Positions 17,614 to 26,222 of a stretch of DNA of 64,000 bases are shown piece by piece. The notes below the pieces were generated by a model. That model ran no database searches and was not told where the DNA came from. It worked only from the letters and a program-made list of their open reading frames with translations. Source of the DNA: a bacterium D16-51. Lineage in GTDB: Bacteria; Bacillota; Clostridia; Lachnospirales; Lachnospiraceae. A program made the position numbers and the translations under genes. The DNA is taken from the NCBI GenBank assembly GCA_003612285.1, contig RAYE01000008.1:50896-114895 (forward strand), given 5' to 3'. Each line of letters begins with the position of its first letter. The stretch's first letter is position 1.

Positions 17614-18120
17614 TTGTGGCTGGTGAAACGGGCACAAAAGGGGGATGCAGATGCATTTGTGAAATTAATTGAGCAAAATAAGACCGCCATGTTTAAGACA
17701 GCAAAAAGTTATCTGAAAAATGATGAGGATGTGGCAGATGCGATGTCAGAAACGGTTTTGCGGGCATTTGAAAACATTGGAAGCCTGCATCATCCAGAGT
17801 TTTTTAAAACGTGGCTGATTCGCATATTGATTAATCAGTGTAAAGCAATTTTACTGAAGCAGAAAAGATATGTTTTGACAGAAGAGGTGGATGAGGGGGA
17901 ATTGGAAGAAAATTCTTTCTCAGATGTGTATTTCCGGGATATTTTGTCAGAACTTTCGCAAAAAGACCAGTGGATTTTTACTCTTTTCTATGAAGAGGGA
18001 TATACAACAAAACAGATTGCGAAGATAATTGATATGAAAGAAAATACGATTATCAGCCGTTTGAACAGAGGCAGGAAGAAATTATTCCTGAGTTTTGCAA
18101 AGATGAATGGGACAGGTTAG
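17614..18120 (+). CDS. ECF-type RNA polymerase sigma factor
   Basis: A roughly 168-residue sigma-70 family protein. Region 2 reads AFVKLIEQNKTAMFKTAKSYLKNDEDVADAMSETVLRAFENI. Region 4 reads LSQKDQWIFTLFYEEGYTTKQIAKIIDMKENTIISRLNRGRKKL (helix-turn-helix). I place the start at TTG 17614, eight bases after AGGAGG; a GTG at 17605 overlaps the binding site. The next gene encodes a membrane-anchored partner, the usual sigma/anti-sigma arrangement. Target promoters cannot be read here. Confidence 0.9.
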   Translation: MWLVKRAQKGDADAFVKLIEQNKTAMFKTAKSYLKNDEDVADAMSETVLRAFENIGSLHHPEFFKTWLIRILINQCKAILLKQKRYVLTEEVDEGELEENSFSDVYFRDILSELSQKDQWIFTLFYEEGYTTKQIAKIIDMKENTIISRLNRGRKKLFLSFAKMNGTG

Positions 18121-18199
18121 TGGTTGATGCGTTCTGGGAACGGAGCATGGAAGACAGGATAAGAAGCAGTTTTAGAATTAAAAAATGGAGGTAATGATT

Positions 18200-19177
18200 A
18201 TGGGAAATATAAAAGAAGATACAGAGATTCCTGAACTTGTGGAAAAGAGATTACAGGAGGCCTATCAGCAGATAGGGGCAGGAGGCAGGCGGGCTGCAGT
18301 ATGGAGGGGAAAACTGGCTGTGGCAGCAGTATTTGTAATGCTTTTTGCCAGTGTCGGTACGGCTTATGCGATGGAGGGCAAATTTCCATTACGGCAGCTT
18401 TTTGCAAAGATTTGGGGAAGCCAGATGGAGCAGTCTGCTGTGGATAAGGTAAGTAGAGATGTGGAAGTGTTAAAGGAGAAATCAACATTTGAGAAGCTTT
18501 CCATTAAACCGGTGCAGGCAATCGTTGATCAAATGGGGGCTTATGTGGTGCTTAAGGTGACAGGAAAAAATGGCTTTCTATTGGAAAAGGATGTAGTATT
18601 TTCTGGGGGTGATTTATTGTATGATGGAAATGATGTAGGGGGATATCAGGATTATGTCCTGAAAAGAGAAGGCAATGTGATGTATTATGCGATAAGAATA
18701 CTATTGCATGAGCCGATGGCCCTTAATGCTCAGCCCGTACTTCATGTAGACTTATCCGGAGGTTTAGTGCATGCTGGATTTTATCAGGATGGCAGGCCGG
18801 ATAGGGTGTATGTTGACCGGGGGAATGGGGAACTGGGTTTAAAAGAAGAAGATATTGTGCTTAGGGGAGAATATGAAGCGGATATTCTGTGCAATCGGTC
18901 GGAAGATATGGTTTCTGTTCCAATGGGAAACGGTGTGGCTGCGAATATATATCCGTTGACGGTATATATAAATCAGGATTTATTTGATCAGATGGGGCTT
19001 ACCAGTCTTTCAGAGGAGTATCGTAAGGCGCATATTCTTTTAAAAGATGGCAAAGAAGTGAAGGCGTTCCTTAATCATGGGAAGGAAGGAAAAAGTACTG
19101 TATTGGAGCTGGAGGAGCCGGTGGATATAGATCAGGTGACAGGCATACGCATTCTTGGGGAGACATATAAAAAATAA
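18200..19177 (+). CDS. Membrane-anchored anti-sigma factor-like protein (DUF4179-like)
   Basis: A 325-residue single-pass protein. A cytoplasmic stretch of about 45 residues (KEDTEIPELVEKRLQEAYQQI) is followed by one membrane helix (GKLAVAAVFVMLFASVGTAYAM) and a large extracytoplasmic beta-rich domain. This matches the partner of clostridial ECF sigma factors often annotated DUF4179. I place the start at ATG 18200, eight bases after GGAGG (18187-18191). No zinc-binding HxxxCxxC motif is visible. It probably holds the upstream sigma factor inactive until an envelope signal. Confidence 0.75.
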   Translation: MGNIKEDTEIPELVEKRLQEAYQQIGAGGRRAAVWRGKLAVAAVFVMLFASVGTAYAMEGKFPLRQLFAKIWGSQMEQSAVDKVSRDVEVLKEKSTFEKLSIKPVQAIVDQMGAYVVLKVTGKNGFLLEKDVVFSGGDLLYDGNDVGGYQDYVLKREGNVMYYAIRILLHEPMALNAQPVLHVDLSGGLVHAGFYQDGRPDRVYVDRGNGELGLKEEDIVLRGEYEADILCNRSEDMVSVPMGNGVAANIYPLTVYINQDLFDQMGLTSLSEEYRKAHILLKDGKEVKAFLNHGKEGKSTVLELEEPVDIDQVTGIRILGETYKK

Positions 19178-19225
19178 AGATTATTTACAGTTCTATGACG
19201 GTATTTAAAAAAATCAAAATCGGGG

Positions 19226-19279
19226 ATTGACAGGAAATGAAAAATAGCTATTGACAGGAAATGAAAAATAGCTTATTAT
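19226..19279 (+). promoter_or_regulatory. 24-bp tandem duplication carrying a consensus-like promoter
   Basis: A 24-bp unit starting ATTGACAGG is repeated at 19226 and 19250. In the second copy TTGACA (19251-19256) and TATTAT (19274-19279) are separated by 17 bp. The promoter points rightward into the converging gene at 19315-19671. Confidence 0.5.
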
Positions 19280-19285
19280 TGATAA

Positions 19286-19345
19286 TAAGAAATGGGTTTT
19301 TACCGTACAGTGCTTCACTTAAGCGGGCTGCTCATTTCTTTTTTT
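19286..19345 (+). ncRNA. Candidate short RNA or convergent terminator
   Basis: AAGAAATG (19287-19294) pairs with CATTTCTT (19333-19340), followed by a seven-T run. It sits directly downstream of the promoter-like box at 19251-19279 and overlaps the 3' end of the minus-strand gene. A transcript of about 60 nt would result. It could simply be a terminator. Confidence 0.3.
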
Positions 19346-19671
19346 ATTGCTAGAATATCATACAGATATTTCCTGTCATCATTCGCATGACGGACAAGCA
19401 TACTTGCCGAATAAATATTATGTCTTGTTACTTTCCCCATTTTGTCATCATATACAGGCAATGCAAATCTGATGTTGTAGCGATACCATCCATATACCGC
19501 ATCTGTTTTATGTTTTTCTTTTCGGTTTGCTTCATGTTTTGGATTGGCAGCTATTCTTATAAGTTCAGGAATAGACTGTGCAGCATTTGCTTTAGCCTTA
19601 AACCGGATATCATTAATCAGGACCAGTTTACCGCCCGCATCAGTTATGATATTTACATTCCTGTTTTTCAA
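19315..19671 (-). pseudogene. Internally shortened LPD3-like (polyvalent-protein-associated) domain protein
   Basis: A 118-residue frame with TTG start. The beginning (NVNIITDAGGKLVLINDIRFK) and end (YGWYRYNIRFALPVYDD ... SASMLVRHANDDRKYLYDILAIKKEMSSPL) resemble the start and end of a mobile-element-associated domain known as LPD3. As I recall the family, some 50 residues between INDIRFK and the second half are missing, with the junction near KAKANAAQ. The recognition is from memory. It may be a remnant of an integrated element. Confidence 0.5.
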
Positions 19672-19714
19672 TCATTGCTTTCGTTTCCTTTCATTGCCCT
19701 TATCTATAAGTATG

Positions 19715-19753
19715 AGTCAAATACCCCGCTGCTCTGTAGCGGGGTATTTGACT
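19715..19753. repeat. Perfect palindromic repeat, copy 2
   Basis: AGTCAAATACCCCGCT and AGCGGGGTATTTGACT form a 16-bp perfect inverted repeat around a seven-base centre. It lies between two minus-strand genes and is the minimal unit of the palindromes at 15.7 and 20.8 kb. Confidence 0.75.
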
Positions 19754-19859
19754 TCCATGCCCAAAGAGCGCCTGCCGGATTTTCGTACTAAAATATGAAC
19801 AACAGACAAGCACTCATTACTTAAGAGAATAAATAAGCCGAAATGCGTCAGTTATTAGC

Positions 19860-20666
19860 TTATGCCAACTGCATCGCCTGTTTTTCTAAGTCTTTAACAG
19901 TATCAAGAGGGAGTTCCGTAACTTCTGCAATTTCTTCTAAGGAGACTTTCCCTAATTTGATTAGATGGACTGCTGTTTTTTTTGCCTTATTTTGTTCCGC
20001 TTCATTTCGCATCTCTTCCATAATTTTACTCATAGCTGCCACTCCTTCCTTGTTTTGCTTAAAGTATCTTGCTTTTTTTGCAAGCGTTTCATAATTCATA
20101 TCATCGGGGCTGGTACATGAAAAATCGTGCATTAGTTTCCCGATTTCATCATTTCCTCTGTATGTGCCATTTACATATAAGATATGTGAACCGTCGCCAA
20201 ACAATACTTTGTTTTCCCCGATAGTAATATATCTTTCTACAGGGTATATTGCCTGGTTTCCTTTCATAACATCATTTTCTGTAATGAAAATAACATAGCT
20301 GTCGGGGATGTTTTCTGTATCTTTCCCAGGTTTTAATAAGTGCGCATCTAATAAACTGCTGTTATGCCGTGCTCTTTTTGCCCCTGCTCCTGCGTCTGCC
20401 CTTTGTATTTCAACATCAAATTCCCTGTTGGTACTGTCTGTTGCATGGACATCTAAGATAGCGGAACGTCCCTGTAAATTTTTCATCAGTTTTTGTGTCT
20501 GGGCGGATATCACTTTAATATCTTTTCTCCCTAAAACAATCTGAAGGATTAACTCAACGCCTTCCAAATTATCTGTGAGGCAGACGCTCATAAATTCATC
20601 ATCTATATATCGGAGTAATTTTATGCGCTCTAAATCTTTTTGTTGTGTCTGTTCTGTCGGATTCAA
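19860..20666 (-). CDS. Rpn family recombination-promoting nuclease / PD-(D/E)XK transposase-like protein
   Basis: A 268-residue protein with TTG start at 20666 after GAAGGTGA. The nuclease core SAILDVHATDSTNREFDVEIQRAD (about residues 90-113) has the D...E-x-Q active-site pattern of Rpn/PDDEXK_2 proteins. KRARHNSSLLDAHLLKPGKDTENIPDSYVIFITENDV follows, also typical. The C terminus has a charged helix and a small helical end (KLGKVSLEEIAEVTELPLDTVKDL). Such proteins are abundant, variable accessory genes in gut bacteria; Rpn proteins cleave DNA and promote recombination in vitro. Confidence 0.85.
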   Translation of the reverse strand: MNPTEQTQQKDLERIKLLRYIDDEFMSVCLTDNLEGVELILQIVLGRKDIKVISAQTQKLMKNLQGRSAILDVHATDSTNREFDVEIQRADAGAGAKRARHNSSLLDAHLLKPGKDTENIPDSYVIFITENDVMKGNQAIYPVERYITIGENKVLFGDGSHILYVNGTYRGNDEIGKLMHDFSCTSPDDMNYETLAKKARYFKQNKEGVAAMSKIMEEMRNEAEQNKAKKTAVHLIKLGKVSLEEIAEVTELPLDTVKDLEKQAMQLA

Positions 20667-20728
20667 AGAATATCACCTTCTTTCGTTAACTTTATTATAG
20701 TATTCTGACAGTTAATTAGCAATGTCTT

Positions 20729-20911
20729 TATTCCCGCGAAGACAAAGTGAGGATGTGCAGGCAAGCTGTGGCGATTAATCAACAACCCCGCTGCAAGCAA
20801 CGGGGTATCAAACTTGCAACGCTACAGAGCAGCGGGGTATTTGACCCGCGCGCAGTCGCCAAGTGCAAGCAAGCTTGCGTTTGGCTCGTTGCGTACGCGA
20901 GAATAAATTAC
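20729..20911. repeat. Interspersed GC-rich palindromic repeat, copy 3
   Basis: Starts TATTCCCGCGAAGACAAAGT and ends CGCGAGAATA, so the two ends are inverted (TATTC[C/T]CGCG). Inside are CAACCCCGCTGC/GCAACGGGGT and CAGCGGGGTATTTGAC, plus GTGCAAGCAAGCTTGC. It fills the gap between the Rpn-like gene and the broken AAA gene; no coding frame is seen. Confidence 0.65.
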
Positions 20912-21002
20912 AGTGCCTAAAGTTATTGCATATCTTCCATACTACATGATATACTGGTTTCAAAAGAGTAAAAAAATTAGATTTTTGAAAGCAGATGGAT
21001 TT

Positions 21003-22358
21003 ATGAAGACAATTTTGAGAAAACGATATTTGGACAGAATGATTGATTTGAAGGATACCCCGGACATAAAAATCATTACAGGAATCAGGCGTTCCGGAAA
21101 ATCTCAGTTGATGCAGGCTTATGTAGAATATTTGCAGGCCCATTTTAACAGTGCCAATATTATTTATGTAGATTATATGGATCTGGCATTTGAGGAAATC
21201 AAAGAGTATCATGCGCTTCATAATTACGTGGAGGAGCGGTATCAGGCAGGAAAGGAAAATTATGTCTTTATAGATGAGGTACAGATGTGCCCCGGATTTG
21301 AACTGGCCGTTAACAGTCTGTATGCAAAAAGAAAGTATGATATTTATCTTAGGAACTGTAAATAAATTATTTTATCATTTTGCTTGTCTATTTCTTCGAT
21401 TGCACATGTCAAAAATCCTCAGCGTAGCCCGCTACGCCTACGTTTTTTGACATGCACCCTCAAAGAAATATCCAGCGCAAACTGACAATTAATTTATTTA
21501 CAGTTCCTTACCGGCTCAAATGCATTTTTATTAAGTGCAGATCTGGCGACACTTTTTACTGGGCGAAATATTGAAATTCCTGTATTCCCTTTTAGTTTTG
21601 AGGAATATTGTGAATATTACAATGGCATCAAAGACAGAGAACAGCTTTTTGATGATTATTCCGTGAAAGGCGGACTGGCGGGGTCTTATGTATATCGAAC
21701 TGAAAAGGACAGAGCGAATTACATTAAAGAAGTTTATGAAACGATTGTGACAAGAGATCTTGTACAGAAGTATCATCTTACTGATATTACTGTACTACAG
21801 CAGCTCGGCGAATTTCTGATGGATAATGTCAGTAATCTGACTTCGCCCAATAAGGTGAGCAGTATCCTGTCCGATAACAAAGTTGCCACCAGCCATATGA
21901 CAGTTGGAAAATATATCAAATATCTGTGTAATGCTTTTGTCTTTTATGACATTAAGAGATATGATATCAGGGGAAAGAAGTATCTGGAATCTCTGGATAA
22001 GTTTTATCTGTGTGACACAGGTATCCGCTATGCGGTTTTGGGAAGCAGAAACATGGATTATGGGCGTATATATGAAAATATTGTCTGCATGGAGCTTCTT
22101 CGAAGAGGTTTTGATGTCTATGTGGGAAAACTGTATCAAAAAGAAATTGATTTTGTGGCACAAAGTGGAAGTGAAAAAATATATGTCCAGGTCAGTGATA
22201 ATATTTCCAATGAAGATACCTTTAAAAGGGAGGCTGCGCCGCTTTTAAGCATACGTGATGCCTATCCTAAAAAGGTAATTGCCAGAACAAAACATCCGAA
22301 ATACACATATGAGGGGATTGAAGTTTGCGATATTGCGGAATGGCTTCTGGATAAGTAA
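21003..22358 (+). pseudogene. AAA/DUF4143 ATPase interrupted by a MITE
   Basis: The protein begins MKTILRKRYLDRMIDLKDTPDIKIITGIRRSGKSQLMQ (Walker A GIRRSGKS) and runs to KRKYDIYL, where a 156-bp element inserts. After the element the same frame resumes with TGSNAFLLSADLATLFTGRNIEIPVFPFSFEEYCEYY. It continues through KGGLAGSYVYRTEKDRANYI to the DUF4143-type C terminus (GRIYENIVCMELLRRGFDVYVGKLYQKEIDFVAQ). Removing element plus one TSD copy gives an uninterrupted gene of about 400 residues. As it stands, translation stops 14 bases into the insert. Gut bacteria carry many such ATPases, of unknown role. Confidence 0.85.
21352..21507. mobile_element. 156-bp MITE with perfect 18-bp terminal inverted repeats
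   Basis: The termini are GGAACTGTAAATAAATTA and its exact reverse complement, flanked by a 3-bp target duplication TTA (21349-21351 and 21508-21510). The interior has no coding capacity. It holds an imperfect hairpin (ATGTCAAAAA...TTTTTTGACAT) around AGCGTAG/CTACGCCTACG. GGAACT-type ends also occur at 53159-53213, suggesting a family moved in trans by a transposase not seen here. Confidence 0.88.
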
Positions 22359-22371
22359 GGAATTGCCGCTT

Positions 22372-22409
22372 AAAAATCAGGCGCACAGTAGGCTGTGTAA
22401 CTGATTTTT
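22372..22409 (+). terminator. Terminator after the AAA/DUF4143 gene
   Basis: AAAAATCAG (22372-22380) pairs with CTGATTTTT (22401-22409), with an inner CACAG/CTGTG stem. It lies 13 bp after the stop and could act in both directions. Confidence 0.7.
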
Positions 22410-22461
22410 GTGTAGTGCTATTGAAGAAAAAGACAGGACATGAGGATTCGGAGGGGTAAAT

Positions 22462-23373
22462 ATGAAAGCAAAAGTAATACTTGCTGCTTTAGTTTTAGTA
22501 CTTTTGGGAGTGGGGACAGTTTGGGCTTTGAATGCAGAGGGCAGGAAAGGGATATATTATGAACCATTAGAGACAGACATGCTGAAACAGCCACAAGATT
22601 CCACGTCACAGAAAGCTTGCAGTTTGTTGTTTTATAATGGGAAGATATATACATGCAGCACTTTAACAAGGATTTGTTCAACGAATTCCCTTAAAGAATT
22701 TAATCAAATGTTTCACAAGATGCAGTTAGAAGAAATATCGGACGTCTACACGTATGATGCGGCATATTGGTCGACCGATAAGACCCTTCTTTATGAACCG
22801 AAGGAGGAACACGGGCGTTATGCAAAAGATGAAGGTAAATTGTATAAAACAAAAGACTATCCCCAAAACAGGCTGTGTATATGCAATAAGTCTGAATATC
22901 CATTAATTTCTGATAAAAATGATCAGATTGTTTATACAATAGAAATCTTTACCTGCCTGAATGGGATAACGTTAAATCAAGGGAAAGAACTGTTTCAGGA
23001 TATTCTTCGTCTGGAAGAGATAGAAAATATAACTGCCTGGAAATGGGAAAACTTTGCAACCGACGGGCGTGGCCCTAAAGTTTTGGTAAAGCCGGATGAG
23101 GAACTGTTTTCGTCTTTCCTTTCTGCCCTAAATGAAGGGAAACTTTTATCTGCAGAAAATGCTTCTGAGATTATTGAAAAGATAGAAGAGGAGGAGGGAT
23201 ATATCATTTGGGAGTTTAGTAATTGCTTTGTCTTTGAGGATTCTTATGGAGTTAAGGAAATTGTACATATTTTACCCAATGGATATGGTGTTTTCTTTAG
23301 CCCGGAAGGCACGCCTTTTATGGTACAGTTTGATGCTAAACTGTATGAACAGCTTGTAAAAAAGTACTTTTGA
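22462..23373 (+). CDS. Unknown membrane-anchored protein, paralogue 1
   Basis: A 303-residue protein with one N-terminal hydrophobic helix (VILAALVLVLLGVGTVWAL) and an acidic extracytoplasmic domain (KEFNQMFHKMQLEEISDVYTYDAAYW; ENITAWKWENFATDGRGPKVLVKPDEELFSSFLSAL). GGAGGGG lies 10 bases before ATG. I recognise no family. The second copy at 26219 is identical from about residue 66 on but differs at about a dozen positions before that. A decayed fragment of a third copy lies at 27691. Topology suggests a surface-exposed or anchored protein. Confidence 0.7.
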   Translation: MKAKVILAALVLVLLGVGTVWALNAEGRKGIYYEPLETDMLKQPQDSTSQKACSLLFYNGKIYTCSTLTRICSTNSLKEFNQMFHKMQLEEISDVYTYDAAYWSTDKTLLYEPKEEHGRYAKDEGKLYKTKDYPQNRLCICNKSEYPLISDKNDQIVYTIEIFTCLNGITLNQGKELFQDILRLEEIENITAWKWENFATDGRGPKVLVKPDEELFSSFLSALNEGKLLSAENASEIIEKIEEEEGYIIWEFSNCFVFEDSYGVKEIVHILPNGYGVFFSPEGTPFMVQFDAKLYEQLVKKYF

Positions 23374-23551
23374 TTATGGTGTTTGCTTTTTTCCTGTCCC
23401 ATTGCATTTCCACATAATATTAGGAACTGTCCCAAAATAATTTCCCATATTCCTTGTCTTTTGCTCTAGCACTGTAACGGAATAATACCAGATAAGCAGA
23501 CAGACAAAAAAGGCTCTTGCAATCAAATCTAAGATATGCTATATTATAAAC

Positions 23552-23647
23552 ACAAAACAAAGAGCAATCGTCCACAAGGGGTTGACCATCGAATAAGTTA
23601 GCAATGCCACCCTATTACTCGGTCAAAGTACAAGGGTGGTTTTTGTT
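23552..23647 (+). ncRNA. Orphan copy of type I antitoxin-like RNA
   Basis: The promoter (TTGCAA at 23517, TATATT at 23540, 17-bp spacer) and the terminal GCCACCCT/AGGGTGG hairpin correspond to the RNA at 27309-27404. Here the toxin is missing. The sequence jumps from the RNA end (23649) to TAGAATGAGG (23651-23660), which in copy 2 lies upstream of the toxin (27547-27556). A 22-codon frame (23615-23683, minus) with AAAGGAG upstream survives but is not the toxin. Confidence 0.55.
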
Positions 23648-23809
23648 ATCTAGAATGAGGTCAACGTCATCTTTAACATCCATAGCGAAAGCTCCTTTAT
23701 TTTTATTCTCCTTATAATAACATTACAATATTTTCATTTGCCTAATTTGAACCAACGCTCTAAAATCATCATACATAGAATTAGTGGCATAATCGTTTAA
23801 ATGCAAATC

Positions 23810-24007
23810 CTACTCCGTTTGCTTAAGTTCGTCAATAGATAAACAGTTCGTTGTTTTCTTAAAATCAATACGTTCAAGAATTTTCTTTGTATATGGTCTT
23901 GCTCCAACGGCTTTCCCGTCTGTGATGCCTATAAGTTCAATATGATTCTTTTTGTTTTCGACTTCACAAAATAATTTTGCAGATTCTATAAGTTCCTTAA
24001 TCGTCAA
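23810..24007 (-). CDS. Small hypothetical protein
   Basis: A 65-residue frame (MTIKELIESAKLFCEVENKKNHIELIGITDGKAVGARPYTKKILERIDFKK). It looks like the N-terminal piece of a longer soluble protein, but I cannot name the family. It is flanked by long non-coding DNA and by a direct repeat, so a truncated remnant is as likely as a gene. The start context lacks a strong AGGAGG. Confidence 0.35.
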   Translation of the reverse strand: MTIKELIESAKLFCEVENKKNHIELIGITDGKAVGARPYTKKILERIDFKKTTNCLSIDELKQTE

Positions 24008-24608
24008 TATTAGTTTTACAATAAATAGCTCCTGTTCAAAATCGGATTAACAATATAAATATATCGTATCATACTGTTGCTGTTTTACCAACGAAAATCA
24101 CAATTAGTATAGCAGGACAATCAAGCACATTCGAAAAAACTTTCCCTTGTAAGTTCCATAAAGACAAAAACAAGAGAAAATACATATCGGCAAATGGATA
24201 GTTATTAAATAATTAGTTTCATAAGAAGCTGGATGCGGAAAAGTTACACGTCTGGATTCTGTATGGGGCATGGTCTGGTTTTCTTTGCAAGTTTATCTCA
24301 AGGAGTGGGATTTTGACTCCACGGGTATGCTTAAATACATAGCAAAAAATTATAAGACATTTATCTACAAAATTCTACAAAATATGACATAGTATTTTAA
24401 ATATTTTAATAGACTAAATATACTTTACATGATAATATAAAGTTATAGTACAAATGAATATGTATTTAGGAATAGGGGGTGGTACATAGAAATGTTTATA
24501 TGCGGTTTAAAGATTTAAAAGGGCTTATGTTGTTTTAAAATCTGTGAGTAGAGATCACAGAAAGAAGTCGTAATTTTGAAAATTTATATTATGAATGGAG
24601 GTTATTTT
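24008..24608. other. AT-rich stretch without recognised genes
   Basis: About 600 bp with no convincing gene. The left part may be the upstream region of the minus-strand small frame. The region around 24400-24450 is very AT-rich (TTTACATGATAATATAAAG) and probably holds the promoter of the metalloprotease gene, though no clean -35/-10 pair stands out. Confidence 0.4.
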
Positions 24609-25235
24609 ATGAAGGAAAGAGTTACAAAATCGGTATATGCATTTTTAATGGTATGTGCAATGTTGTTTGTGTTTTCATTTTCTTTTAATCAAGTTGCTCA
24701 TGCTAAATCAATAACGCTTACAAATTGGCATTCAAATGCAAGCACTGTAGGGTATTGGAGATCAAATCCAAAAGTATCTTTTAAAAATTTAAATTCTTCT
24801 TTTGAAATTTCTAAATATTTAAGCAATGCTGTTACTGCATGGAAAGACGATGGGAAGGGGATATCTTCTGTAGTTACGGTAGTTCCTGCCGATGCATCAA
24901 TTAAGTATTATAGTGGTACAAGGGCTGAATTAAATGGCATTGGATTTTCGTATAGTGCTACAGATCATGGATGTACAAGGTATTTTTCTCGGAAAAAAGC
25001 TGCTGATGCCAATAATTTAACTGTTGTAATGGAATATTTTGATGTCTCGGCTTCCACACAAATAAATGCTCCTAATAAGCAAAACACAACAACACATGAG
25101 TATGGGCATGCTTTAGGATGGGAAGGTCATTCTTACACAAGTACAGATGTGATGTGGGAGAATACCCATGCGGGGAAAAAACTTAGCACTAAAGAGAAAA
25201 ATCATTTAATAGAGGTATATAAAAAGATGAGATAA
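24609..25235 (+). CDS. Secreted matrixin-like zinc metalloprotease
   Basis: A 208-residue protein. ATG 24609 follows GGAGG. A signal peptide (VYAFLMVCAMLFVFSFSFNQVAHA) is predicted to be cut before KSITLTNW. The catalytic motif is THEYGHALGWEGHS (about residues 168-181): HExxH with a third His, and DVMWEN supplies a Met-turn-like residue. In classical metzincins the third His is at position 11 of the motif; here it is at 12. Close homologues I recall from Firmicutes share HExGHALGWxGH. It probably acts outside the cell. The following two genes lie in the same direction. Confidence 0.8.
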   Translation: MKERVTKSVYAFLMVCAMLFVFSFSFNQVAHAKSITLTNWHSNASTVGYWRSNPKVSFKNLNSSFEISKYLSNAVTAWKDDGKGISSVVTVVPADASIKYYSGTRAELNGIGFSYSATDHGCTRYFSRKKAADANNLTVVMEYFDVSASTQINAPNKQNTTTHEYGHALGWEGHSYTSTDVMWENTHAGKKLSTKEKNHLIEVYKKMR

Positions 25236-25331
25236 TTGATTTAGTAACAGAGTAAATGTTTTTCTGGTTTAAAGCGATGTATTTATGCACTGTTAGAATT
25301 AATATGACATACAGTGCAGAAAGGAGTTTTT

Positions 25332-26222
25332 ATGAAAAGAATTAAGGTGAGTTTGTTCCTTTTATTTATAAGCATTTGTTTTGGTGGGGCAGCAGGAATT
25401 GTTAAAAATCATTTTTATGAGGATGCCCCTAGAAATTATATGCAAAAAAGCATGGAGTATAAAGGATTTGACAGTATACTAGAGGACTCGGATGTCATAT
25501 TGTCTGGCAAAATTAAAAGTATAACAGAACATGATGATTATGATGAATATAATGTGGCGATAAGCAAGATTGAAAAAGGGGATGTCCAGGGAGACATTCA
25601 GATCCGCAATTATCTGAGCAGTTACTCTTATACTTATAATGGAAAAGAATATGCTGGCAAAACAAATCTTGATTATCAAAAAGGGGAGACATATCTCTTT
25701 ATATTGCAGCATATACGGAATGTTTATGAAGACAGGTATATTATAATGGCTGATGCTTATCTGCCGATTTCAACAGAAGAGGAATGTGCTGTTTTGTCGA
25801 GGGCAGTGGATGGTGTCCCAGATCCTGTTAGTTATGTGGAAGAGTATTCTTATAAAAACAAGGAAGGAAAAGGGGCGGAATTAAGTGTAGATTATTTTGA
25901 AAGCAATGATCTGGATGTTATTGTCGAAAAGTCACCCTATATTGCAGAAATAAAAGTAAAGGAGCTATTCCAAACAACAGATATTGTTGATATTTATACA
26001 TGTGATGTAGTAGAAAGCATAAAAGGGGATATTAACGTGATGGAAAAGAAGCAGATTATAATACCTTTCTTCAAGGATACTGTCATGCCTGAAGAAAACT
26101 ATATCGTCTATTTAAACTCTGATTCAAAAGATTCATATATATATTTCTTGTCTTCCCCTAATAGTGTTTATAGTGTGGAAAACAAGGGGCAGGTCATGAG
26201 GATTCTGGAGGATGTAAAATGA
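25332..26222 (+). CDS. Unknown secreted or anchored protein with two similar halves
   Basis: A 296-residue protein. ATG 25332 follows AAAGGAG. An N-terminal hydrophobic segment (VSLFLLFISICFGGAAGIV) is a signal or anchor. Two modules look alike: SDVILSGKIKSITEH...ISKIEKGDVQGDIQIRNY...GETYLFILQ and SPYIAEIKVKELFQ...VVESIKGDINVMEKKQIIIPF...ENYIVYLNS. I recognise no named family. Its TGA overlaps the ATG of the next gene (ATGA), so the two are coupled. Confidence 0.7.
   Translation: MKRIKVSLFLLFISICFGGAAGIVKNHFYEDAPRNYMQKSMEYKGFDSILEDSDVILSGKIKSITEHDDYDEYNVAISKIEKGDVQGDIQIRNYLSSYSYTYNGKEYAGKTNLDYQKGETYLFILQHIRNVYEDRYIIMADAYLPISTEEECAVLSRAVDGVPDPVSYVEEYSYKNKEGKGAELSVDYFESNDLDVIVEKSPYIAEIKVKELFQTTDIVDIYTCDVVESIKGDINVMEKKQIIIPFFKDTVMPEENYIVYLNSDSKDSYIYFLSSPNSVYSVENKGQVMRILEDVK

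Larger units (their letters stand above)
22440..23649 (+). repeat. 1.2-kb direct repeat, copy 1
   Basis: The stretch from just upstream of the gene at 22462 to the end of the small RNA near 23649 recurs at 26197-27406, with a constant offset of 3757 bp. The first 250 bp of each copy differ at many sites, while the rest is almost identical. Homologous recombination between copies would delete or duplicate the metalloprotease gene and its neighbour. Confidence 0.88.

Noticed and set aside
24220..24350. Possible insertion-sequence remnant around GGATTTTGACTCCACGGG
   Set aside because: Short readable stretches in several frames but no recognisable family and no flanking inverted repeats; not supported.
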